Assembly (NCBI RefSeq): GCF_937874145.1
Contig: NZ_CALNBI010000388.1
Coordinates: 1 to 16,459 of the forward strand
Origin: an uncultured Chitinophaga sp.
GTDB taxonomy: Bacteria; Bacteroidota; Bacteroidia; Chitinophagales; Chitinophagaceae
Direction of reading: 5' to 3'
Length of the DNA: 16,459 nucleotides
Positions 5,796 through 13,828 of this stretch are shown here, one piece after another. The position numbers were made by a program, and so were the translations under genes. The notes beneath the pieces were generated by a model. It was not told the DNA's origin, ran no database searches, and worked only from the letters and a program-made list of their open reading frames with translations. Numbering within the stretch: position 1 is the first letter of the stretch; every line of letters starts with the position of its first letter.

Positions 5796-6392
5796 TTGAA
5801 CGAAGGACACACTACTGACGCTCCAGCATTGTACCAACGGATCGCAGCCGGCGATGAGCATGCGTTCCGGCAGCTCTTCGGGCTGCTGGCGCCGCGATTG
5901 CTGTCCCTGGCGCTGCGCATCACCGGCTCGGCAGCAGTGGCCGACGACCTCGTCCAGGAAACTTTCCTGAAAGTCTGGGTCGCCCGCGACCAGCTCACCG
6001 GGCTCGCCCAGCCTGAGTCCTGGGTGAAGAAGATCTGTTTCTTCCTGGCCGTCAACCACGTCCGCCGCCAGCAAATCCGCGATAAAGTCATGGACGCCGT
6101 GGGGCATGGGCAGCAGCCGGACCAAAACCTCCCGGTGGAGGAGATGGTGGAGTTCCGGCAATTGCTCGCGCTGGTGAACGCCGCCGTTCAGCAGCTGCCG
6201 GAAAAACAACGGCAGATTTACCGCCTGAGCCGCGAGCATTCCCTCAGCATCCGCGAGATCGCAGACCAAATGGGGCTGGCCGACAGTACGGTCAAGAACC
6301 TCATGGTCATGGCCCTGAAGAACATCCGCGGCTCCCTGCAAAAAGCCGGTTATCCATTGTCTGTCCTCATCCTGATCGAAATCTTGCTTTGA
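5796..6392 (+). CDS. ECF RNA polymerase sigma factor (FecI-like, Bacteroidota type)
   Basis: This 198-residue product has the two ECF domains. Region 2 is at about 12-75 (LYQRIAAGDEHAFRQLF, then DDLVQETFLKVW binding the core enzyme and -10). Region 4 is at about 125-180 (LPEKQRQIYRLSREHSLSIREIADQMGL, then STVKNLMVMALKNIR as the -35-reading HTH). A hydrophobic tail (YPLSVLILIEILL) is common in this Bacteroidota clade. No ATG precedes region 2 in frame; the TTG at 5796 is the best start, giving MNEGHTTDAPALYQRI. It stands immediately upstream of a FecR anti-sigma gene and a SusCD pair, the standard order for a trans-envelope regulated uptake locus. In that scheme it would transcribe susC once released by FecR. 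Confidence 0.9.
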   Translation: MNEGHTTDAPALYQRIAAGDEHAFRQLFGLLAPRLLSLALRITGSAAVADDLVQETFLKVWVARDQLTGLAQPESWVKKICFFLAVNHVRRQQIRDKVMDAVGHGQQPDQNLPVEEMVEFRQLLALVNAAVQQLPEKQRQIYRLSREHSLSIREIADQMGLADSTVKNLMVMALKNIRGSLQKAGYPLSVLILIEILL

Positions 6393-6403
6393 TTTGGCCC
6401 GTG

Positions 6404-6429
6404 CCGGAAAAAAGTTTGACTTTTTTCGG
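6404..6429 (+). terminator. A/T-stem hairpin between the sigma and anti-sigma genes
   Basis: CCGGAAAAAAGT (6404-6415) pairs with ACTTTTTTCGG (6419-6429) around the loop TTG, with one bulged G. It starts 12 nt after the sigma factor stop. It could terminate or attenuate the sigma transcript, leaving the anti-sigma gene with its own start in 6430-6503. The weak T-run outside the stem makes this uncertain. Confidence 0.45.
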
Positions 6430-6503
6430 TACTACCCGTCCGCCCGATTGTCTGGTATAGATAGGGGGGACAAAACACCATTCGTTTACCACACCCTTTT
6501 TAC

Positions 6504-7700
6504 ATGGAGAACAACGAACGTTTACAATATTTACTGCAACGCCTCGCAGCCCAAACGGCTACGGAAACGGAGCTCGACGAGCTGGCCAACATGGTGGGCC
6601 GCGACGAGCCCGGCGCCGGCATCGACGCCGCGGAAAGTTGGCTGGAAAACCACCGGCCGGAGCTGCAGGCATCCTACGATCATGACCGCTGGATGCGGGT
6701 GGCCGATGGCATACTGGATGCGGACAAGCTTCGTCCGGGCCAGGAAGCGCCGCCGGTGCGGAAGGTGTACCACCTGCAACGGTGGTGGTGGGCGGCGGCG
6801 GTGGTGCTGTTCGCTGCGGCGGGCATCTGGCTGCTGAACCGCCCGGCGGCCCGCCAGGAAACTGTGATCGCCGGGGAATCCCTGCAGGACATAGCGCCCG
6901 GGAAGAACGGTGCGGTGCTGACGCTGGCCGACGGATCGCAGTTGTCGCTGGACAGCGCGGGCAATGGGGTGATTACCCGGCAGAACGGCACTACGGTGAC
7001 CCTGCAGGACGGCAGCCTGCAATACGCGCCGGAAGACGCGGGCGACGGCGGCATGAAATACAATACCATTGCCACTGCCAACGGCCGGCAGTTTACGATA
7101 ACATTACCCGACGGCACGAAAGTGTGGCTCAACGCCGGCAGTTACCTGCGGTTCCCGGTGGCTTTCAGCGGAACAGAGCGGCAGGTGGAATTTTCCGGGG
7201 AGGGTTGGTTTGAGGTGGCGAAGGATGTGAAGAAGCCTTTCCGCGTGAAGGTGCCCGGCCGGATCGACCTGGAAGTGCTGGGCACTTCGTTCAACATCAA
7301 TGCATACGCCAACGAGCGGCATAGTTACACCACGCTGGTGACGGGCGCGGTGCGGGTAGCCCTTGCCGGGAAGCCGGCGGGGTCGGTGGTGCTGAAGCCG
7401 GGTGAGCAATTGCAGGCGGATGCGGGCGGAATGGATGTAATGCGAAACGCAAACGTGGATAAAGCCATCGCCTGGAAGAACGGCCTGTTTAATTTTGACG
7501 GGGTGGAATTGCGGGAAATGATGCGCCAGCTGGCGCGGTGGTACGACCTGGAAGTGGTGTACGAAGGCAATGTGCCGGAAGTGGTGTTTTTCGGGGAGAT
7601 GAGCCGGAAACTGCAGCTGTCCGACGTGTTGGGGGGACTGGAGCGGTCGAACGTGCATTTCAGGCTGGAAGCGGGCAGGCGGTTGGTGGTGATGCCTTAA
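6504..7700 (+). CDS. FecR-type anti-sigma factor
   Basis: This 398-residue inner-membrane regulator has a cytoplasmic N-terminus (1-90) that would hold the sigma factor. Within it, LQYLLQRLAAQTATETELDEL is typical of Bacteroidota FecR proteins. One membrane segment lies at about 94-111 (WWWAAAVVLFAAAGIWLL). A periplasmic FecR domain starts near residue 188 (YNTIATANGRQFTITLPDG, then VWLNAGSYLRFP, GEGWFEVAKD and FRVKVPG). A C-terminal DUF4974-like region ends the protein (FNFDGVELREMMRQLARWYDLEVVY to the end). Length is typical. In the family, contact with the STN domain of the SusC receptor leads to stepwise proteolysis and sigma release. It lies 111 bp downstream of the sigma gene and 188 bp upstream of susC. 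Confidence 0.93.
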   Translation: MENNERLQYLLQRLAAQTATETELDELANMVGRDEPGAGIDAAESWLENHRPELQASYDHDRWMRVADGILDADKLRPGQEAPPVRKVYHLQRWWWAAAVVLFAAAGIWLLNRPAARQETVIAGESLQDIAPGKNGAVLTLADGSQLSLDSAGNGVITRQNGTTVTLQDGSLQYAPEDAGDGGMKYNTIATANGRQFTITLPDGTKVWLNAGSYLRFPVAFSGTERQVEFSGEGWFEVAKDVKKPFRVKVPGRIDLEVLGTSFNINAYANERHSYTTLVTGAVRVALAGKPAGSVVLKPGEQLQADAGGMDVMRNANVDKAIAWKNGLFNFDGVELREMMRQLARWYDLEVVYEGNVPEVVFFGEMSRKLQLSDVLGGLERSNVHFRLEAGRRLVVMP

Positions 7701-7795
7701 AGAAACATTTATCCCTGTACTATAAAACGTAATATTTCACATGGACATGGACTTTTAATGATCAACTAAAAAGAAAGGCCAGCCGGTAAAAAGAA

Positions 7796-7820
7796 ACGGG
7801 AGTGCTGCGAACACCCCCGT
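7796..7820 (+). promoter_or_regulatory. Hairpin in the susC leader
   Basis: ACGGGAGTG (7796-7804) pairs with CACCCCCGT (7812-7820) with one A-C mismatch and a 7-nt loop, CTGCGAA. It lies about 70 nt before the susC ATG, downstream of the likely sigma-dependent promoter region. It might influence translation or RNA stability. There is no T-run, so it is not a normal terminator. Confidence 0.35.
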
Positions 7821-7888
7821 ACAAAATGCCGGTTGCAGAGAAACAGGTTTCGAGACCTCCATTTTTAACAACCAAACGTTGCAAATCT

Positions 7889-10800
7889 ATGCAAAAAACT
7901 GCTTTCTGGAGCCGTTGGGACTTGCCGTGCCGGCTCCCGACCAAATTGCTCCGGCTTATGAAACTTACCAGCATTCTCCTTCTTGCCATTTGTTTACATG
8001 TATCTGCCAGCACTTTTTCCCAGAGCGTGACGTTCTCGGGCCGGGAAGTGCCGATGAAAAAAGTATTTGCCACCATTAAAAAACAGACGGGTTATGTAGT
8101 GTGGGGAAAATCGGAGCTCCTGCAGCAGGCGGGCGCTGTATCGGCTTCGGTACAGAACATGCCGCTGCTGAGCTTCCTGGACCTTATCCTGAAAGATCAG
8201 CCTTTGCAGTACAAGATCGCGGACAACACGATTTTCCTGTACGGGAAGAACGATCCCGCGGTGCGGAATGAGCCTGTGGTGCAGCAAACCCCCGTTACCG
8301 GGCGCATTACCGACAGTACGGGCGTGCCGCTGATCGGGGCTACGATTGCTGTTACCGGCGGCCGTTCTGCCATCACCGACGTGAACGGGGCCTTTTCGCT
8401 GCCGGTGAACGCGGGCAACGTGATGCGCATCAGTTTCATCGGGTATACCACGAAGGCGGTGACCGTCACGGAAGCCATGCTGAAAGCAGGGACCGTGGGA
8501 ACGGTGGTGCTGTCGGTGGTGACCTCCACGCTCACGGAACTGAACGTAACGGCCAATACCGGGTACCAGTCGATCCCCAAAGAGCGGTGGCGGGGCTTTT
8601 CATGCAGAACGGGAATGTGAACATCCGGGGACTTTCGACCTTATACGGAGAGCAGCGGCCTTTATATGTGGTGGATGGGTTTCCTTTTGAAGGAGATCTT
8701 AACTACCTCAACCCGGCCGATGTGGTGAATGTAACAGTGATGAAAGACGCAGCCGCGGCTTCTATTTACGGTACCCGCGCCGCCAACGGCATCATTTCCA
8801 TCACCACCCGGTACGGCAGCGCCCGTAAGCTGACGGTCAACTTCAGCAGTACGATGTTCGTGTTGCCGAAACCCGATGCCGGCTACCTGGATTACCTCAA
8901 TTCTTCCCAGATGGTGGATCTGGAGCAGGAGCTCTTCAACAAATGGCACCCTTCCTGGAACGACGCCATCAGGCGCTCCGGGAAAAGCAAGGCACTGGAA
9001 GCGCTGTACAACCATGAACAGGGCTTTATTTCTAAAGCGGAACTGGATGCGGAACTCAACAAGCTGCGCACCTACGACGGGCAAAGCCAGTTAGAAGACC
9101 TCTACACGCGCAACAGCCTGAAGCATCGCCAGAATTTTTCCGCCAGCGGAGGCAACGACGTCCACCAGTACAATATTTTCATGAACTACACGGGTACTAG
9201 CGGATCTGGTCTAAAGACCCGCAGCCAGGAAATCAATATCGGCCTGAGGGATAAATTGAAAGTGTTCAAATGGTTGGATGCGGAAATCGGCGCCTCCACC
9301 AACTTCAGCAATAGCAAATCCATCCGCGAAACTCCGGAAATGTATTATTCCAACATGCCCTATGAGATCATGCGGTATCCTGATGGCAGTCCTGCCCCGT
9401 TCACCAAACTGAAATCTCCCTATGAACTGCAACGATTGCAGGATATCGGGCTGCACGATGAAACGTACTATCCGCTTGAGGAAATGGATAAGGCGAATTT
9501 GACCTATAAGTCGAATTATTTCCGGCTGCAGGGCGGGTTTACCGTGAAGATCATACGGGGGCTGTCGCTCGACCTGCGTTACCAAACGGAGCGCGGCAGT
9601 TCCTACAATAAGAATTACTACCTGGCGGATTCCTGGTATACTAAAAACATGATCAACGACGCGGCGCAGATGGTGAATGGCGAACTGGTGAAGAACGTGC
9701 CCGACGGTGGCCAGGTGTATGAAACCCGTGGAACGCCCAATTCCTATACGGCCAGGATACAGCTGAACTTCGACCGGGAGATCGCACCCCGGCACAGGCT
9801 CACGGCATTGGCCGGCGGGGAACGCCGTGCCATGGTTCGGGAATCCACTTCGCTGTTCAAGATGGGATATAACGATAACAACCTTTCTTTCCAGCCAGTG
9901 GACGAATACAAGCTCGGCAGCCTCAAGGGTACCGAATCCATTTCCAGCACTTTCTTCTGCAACTATGTCGACGGCACCAATTTCAAACACCGTGAAGAAA
10001 GATATGTTTCCGCGTATGCCAACGCGGGCTATACTTTCGACGGGAAGTACAACCTGACGGGCAGCGCGCGTATCGACAATTCCAACCTTTTTGGCACCGA
10101 TCCCCGGTACCGTTACCTGCCGGTTTGGTCGGTGGGTGCGAGCTGGCGGCTCACGGAAGAAGATTTTATGAAAGATATCCGCTGGCTGAACAGCCTGGCC
10201 GTGCGCGGCACCTACGGGTCGGGCGGCAACGTGGCCAGGGCTACGGGGCCTTTCCTGCAGGCGGAAAATCAGTTCAACAACGAAGCCAATGCCAATGGTA
10301 CGCAAATTACGCTTCCGCCGAATGCGTCCCTGCGCTGGGAGAAGACGATCACCACCAACCTCGGCTTTGACTTTACCGTGCTGAAAAACCGGCTTTCCGG
10401 TTCGTTCGATTATTACCTGCGCAGAACCTCCGACTTGCTGGGCGAACAGCAAACGGACCCCACGAACGCTTTCCCGTATGCGCTGATCAACTACGGCAGC
10501 GTCCGCAACCAGGGCTATGAAATTGCGTTGAATGCACTGAATGTTGACGGGAAGAATTTTTCCTGGAATACGACCTTGTCACTGAGCTTCAACAAAAACC
10601 GGATGACTGAAATCGGCGTCCGCGACATGCGTTACGATTACCTCACGCAGGGATATGGCGTGAACCGCATCGGGTATCCCATGGATGCGGTATTCAGCTT
10701 CCGCTATGCCGGCCTGGACCCTACCAACGGATCCGTAATGGTGTATGATGCGGAAGGAAAAGTGGTGAAGAACTACGACGCCAGCGGCAATATCGTACCC

Positions 10801-11355
10801 AATATGCAGGATGTCAACGGGCTCGTGTTCAGCGGAACGCTTCGCCCCAAGTACACTTCCGGTCTTACCAACACTTTCCGGTACAAGAATTTGTCGCTCA
10901 GCGTGATGATCATCGCCAACGGCGGGCACGTGATCCGGGATGTGGCCAATGCCATACAGAATAACCTGGGTACACGCAATGTGGACCGCAGGCTGGCGAA
11001 CTTCTGGCGCCAGCCCGGGGATGAGAATATCCCCGGTATGATGCCGGCTCCCGATCTGAAAAACACCGGCCAGGGATATTATAACCTGATCTGGTTTGCT
11101 GCAGACAAGAATGTGCTGAAAGCGGATTACATCAAGGTGAGGGACGTGGCGCTGTCGTACAACTTCGCGCCGGTGTTGCAGCGCCTGACCAAACTGCAGT
11201 CGGCCAAGCTGACGCTGCAGGTACAAAACCCGGTGAGCTGGTTCCGGAACGATAAAGGCATCGATCCTGAAGCGTACACGATCGCGGGGCAGTACGCCAA
11301 CAGGCTGCTCCCGGTCATGCCTATGTACATGGCGGGATTCGATATCACATTCTAA
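7889..11355 (+). pseudogene. SusC/RagA family TonB-dependent receptor, frameshifted with a plug-domain gap
   Basis: The ATG at 7889 begins MQKTAFWSRW..., with a signal segment MKLTSILLLAICLHVSAS at about 36-53. An STN domain follows at about 56-120 (VTFSGREVPMKKVF to NTIFLYG), then a carboxypeptidase-regulatory-like domain at about 135-205 (VTGRITDSTGVPLIGATI). A TonB-box-like stretch ELNVTANTGYQSIPKER ends at Arg233, codon 8585-8587. There the frame runs into TGA at 8618-8620. The rest of the receptor continues in another frame from about 8587 (VAGLFMQNGNVNIRGLST, then PLYVVDGFPFEGD, then MKDAAAASIYGTRAANG) to a barrel ending MAGFDITF. Family members have about 25-30 plug residues between these parts (roughly ATGSFV...NRRVSTDVL.RLEG). 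They are absent here, so this is a deletion with frameshift, not a single-base slip. The barrel part is otherwise intact at about 920 residues. The STN domain marks it as a signalling receptor for the FecR above. Confidence 0.88.
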
Positions 11356-11369
11356 AAAAACGAGGAATC

Positions 11370-12800
11370 ATGAAGAAGTTATTTCTGTATATCATCTGCA
11401 TACTGGCTTTGACGGGCTGCGAAAAGTTCCTGAACATCAAGCCGAAAGATAAATTCATTCCGACCACCGTAACTGATTTCGAGAACATGCTCAATTCCGG
11501 TACGATGGTGAACTTCGGGGACCAGTACTGGGACCTGATGTCGGACGACGCATTTCTGCCGGAAGGGGAGCCGGGCAACCTCTTTACCAAGCAGCAACCC
11601 TATGGCAGGAGGATTTATAAGTTCGACAAAAATCCATATGACCAGGGCTCCAACGACTTCCTCTGGAGCGAAGGCTACAAGCGCATTTTCTATTGCAATA
11701 CGGTCATCAACAGCATCATGGAAGCCACGGAAGGCACCGACGCCAACCGGAAGGCCGTACGCGCGGAAGCGCTGCTGGGCCGGGCGATGGAGCACCTTCA
11801 GCTGGTGAATACCTATGCCCATCATTACAATGCCGCAACGGCTGCTTCCCAGCCGGGTATCCCGATCGCGCTGATAGGAGACATCAGCGCCAAGTTCGTT
11901 AGGAATTCGGTAAAGGAAGTGTATGACCAGATCCTGGCCGACGGGCATGCCGCGGTAGCTGACCTTCCGTTGAAAAACAAGCTGACGAAGTTCAGGGCCT
12001 CCAGGGCTGGAGGGTATGCGCTGCTGGCCCGTACCTACCTGTTCATGGGAGATTATGCGAACGCGAAGAAGAACGCAGACCTGGCGATTGGGTTGCAGGG
12101 ACAGCTGACGGACATGAACACCTACCAGGTGATCATCCCCGGGCCTTTCCCCAATATCCCCGGTGCACCGCTGGGCTGGACCAACATCCCTGATGCGCAG
12201 AAGAACCCAGAGACCATCGTGGCCCGGCACTTCCTGCGGCCTTTCGGCCTGGGGATGGATGTGTGCGCTTCTCCCGAACTGACTGCGCTCTTCACCAACG
12301 ACGACAAGCGCTGGACGCTGTACTATGCCGACGGCTGGCCGCCCGCGCCCCCTTTTAATTACATGAACCGTTATGGCGTGAAGATCTTCCTGCGCGGCGA
12401 TTACTATAATAACTACCTCGGCGTGGCGGAAATGTACCTCGTGCGCGCCGAGTGCCTGGCCCGCGAAGGGAAGAAGGCGGAAGCCCTGGCCGATATCAAC
12501 AAGCTGCGCCAGCACCGGATCACGCCGGCGGCTTATGTAGCTTACACGCCCGGGGATTTCGGGGATGACAATGAGCGCGTGCTGCGCTTTGTGCTGGAGG
12601 AAAGAAGGAGGGAACTGGCGTTTACGGGCATGCGCGTGATCGACCTGAAACGATTGAACAAAGAGCCCCGCTTCGCCAAAACCGTCAAACATACCGCGGA
12701 AGGCGTGGAGTACGAACTATTGCCCAACAGCGATCAATATTTGCGGCAGCTGTGGCCGAACGCTACCGTGTTTAACCCGGACTGGCCGTTGAATCCGTAA
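11370..12800 (+). CDS. SusD/RagB family outer-membrane nutrient-binding lipoprotein
   Basis: The 476-residue product starts MKKLFLYIICILALTGCEKFL, a lipoprotein signal with the lipid-bearing Cys at residue 17. SusD features follow: FLNIKPKDKFIPTTVTDFENMLNSG near the N-terminus, TPR-like helices in the middle (AEALLGRAMEHLQLVNTYAHHY, then RAGGYALLARTYLFMGDYANAKKNADLAI), and the C-terminal AEMYLVRAECLAREGKKAEALADINKLR and VLEERRRELAFTGMRVIDLKR. It would cap the SusC barrel and deliver an oligomeric substrate. It begins 14 bp after the susC stop, so the two are cotranscribed. It remains intact although its partner is broken. The substrate (glycan, peptide or other) cannot be read from sequence, and no hydrolase is linked. 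Confidence 0.93.
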   Translation: MKKLFLYIICILALTGCEKFLNIKPKDKFIPTTVTDFENMLNSGTMVNFGDQYWDLMSDDAFLPEGEPGNLFTKQQPYGRRIYKFDKNPYDQGSNDFLWSEGYKRIFYCNTVINSIMEATEGTDANRKAVRAEALLGRAMEHLQLVNTYAHHYNAATAASQPGIPIALIGDISAKFVRNSVKEVYDQILADGHAAVADLPLKNKLTKFRASRAGGYALLARTYLFMGDYANAKKNADLAIGLQGQLTDMNTYQVIIPGPFPNIPGAPLGWTNIPDAQKNPETIVARHFLRPFGLGMDVCASPELTALFTNDDKRWTLYYADGWPPAPPFNYMNRYGVKIFLRGDYYNNYLGVAEMYLVRAECLAREGKKAEALADINKLRQHRITPAAYVAYTPGDFGDDNERVLRFVLEERRRELAFTGMRVIDLKRLNKEPRFAKTVKHTAEGVEYELLPNSDQYLRQLWPNATVFNPDWPLNP

Positions 12801-12827
12801 TATAATTATCTGTCCGCTTAACCCTGC

Positions 12828-12853
12828 ATGGCGCCGCAATCCCGCGGCGCCAT
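12828..12853 (+). terminator. Intrinsic terminator after susD
   Basis: ATGGCGCCGC (12828-12837) pairs perfectly with GCGGCGCCAT (12844-12853) around the 6-nt loop AATCCC, followed by CTATCTCCTTTTG. The T-run is modest. It separates the SusCD unit from the ABC exporter genes, whose ATG is 31 bp further on. Confidence 0.75.
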
Positions 12854-12883
12854 CTATCTCCTTTTGACGTTTAAAAACCGAAC

Positions 12884-13828
12884 ATGCAAGATAATATTGT
12901 AAAAATCGAAGGGTTGTTTCACCGGTACAGCAAGGACTGGGCGGTGCAGGACATCCATTTCGAAATCAACCGGAACGGCATCGTGGGGCTCCTCGGTTCC
13001 AACGGGGCGGGGAAGTCCACCACTATGAACATCCTCTGCGGCGTGCTCAGCCAAACCCGCGGGCAGGTGCTCATCGAAGGCATTGACATGCGCACCCATC
13101 CCGAGGAAGCCAAGAAAAGAATCGGCTTCCTGCCGCAGAATGCACCGCTGTATTTGGAGCAGACCGTAGACGAATACCTCACATACTGCGCACACCTGCG
13201 CCTGATCGATAAAAGCAAGATCAAAGCGGCGGTAGACGTGGTGAAGGAACGTTGCGGCGTGGCGCATTTCAGCAACCGGCTGATCGGCAACCTGTCCGGC
13301 GGTTACCGCCAGCGCGTAGGCATCGCCCAGGCGATCATCCACCGGCCGCTGCTCGTGGTGCTGGATGAGCCTACCAACGGCCTCGACCCCAATCAGATCC
13401 TGGAAGTGCGGCAGCTCATCAAGGAGATCGCATCCGACCGGGCGGTGATCTTTTCTTCCCATATCCTTTCCGAGATCCAGGCCACCTGCCAGGATATTAT
13501 TATGATCGAAGGGGGGAAGATCGTGTTCAAGGACACGATGGATACTTTCAACAATTACATCGAGCCAGACAGCCTGGTGGCCACGATGGAGAACCCTCCG
13601 GCCGCGGAAGAACTGAGGTCCATCAACGGTATCCGGGATGTGGAGTTCCTGTCGGAAAAAACCGTGCGCGTAAGGTTCGAACCGGCGGCGGATATCGCCG
13701 AGAGCCTGGTGGAAACAAGTGTTCACCGCAAATGGCGCCTGAAGGAAATCACGCTGGAGAAAAGCTCGCTCGACGCCATTTTCGCCCAGTTATCCAACAA
13801 AACCTTTAAACCTTCCGTACAATCATGA
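12884..13828 (+). CDS. ABC transporter ATP-binding protein, GldA-like
   Basis: This 314-residue ATPase has all the catalytic motifs: Walker A GSNGAGKST (38-46), the Q-loop in GFLPQNAPLYLEQTVDEYL, signature LSGGYRQRVGIAQAI, Walker B LLVVLDEPTNGLDPNQ, and the switch His in VIFSSHILSEIQ. The order and the wording around DPNQILEVRQLIKEI resemble GldA, the ATPase of the Bacteroidota gliding-associated exporter. About 80 C-terminal residues past the ATPase core are an accessory region. Its stop overlaps the start of the next gene (ATGA at 13825-13828), indicating translational coupling with its permease. Whether it serves gliding or another export function cannot be told from sequence. Confidence 0.92.
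   Translation: MQDNIVKIEGLFHRYSKDWAVQDIHFEINRNGIVGLLGSNGAGKSTTMNILCGVLSQTRGQVLIEGIDMRTHPEEAKKRIGFLPQNAPLYLEQTVDEYLTYCAHLRLIDKSKIKAAVDVVKERCGVAHFSNRLIGNLSGGYRQRVGIAQAIIHRPLLVVLDEPTNGLDPNQILEVRQLIKEIASDRAVIFSSHILSEIQATCQDIIMIEGGKIVFKDTMDTFNNYIEPDSLVATMENPPAAEELRSINGIRDVEFLSEKTVRVRFEPAADIAESLVETSVHRKWRLKEITLEKSSLDAIFAQLSNKTFKPSVQS

Noticed and set aside
9211..10452. Minus-strand open frame opposite susC (413 codons)
   Set aside because: It is a shadow of the SusC barrel coding sequence with no domain.
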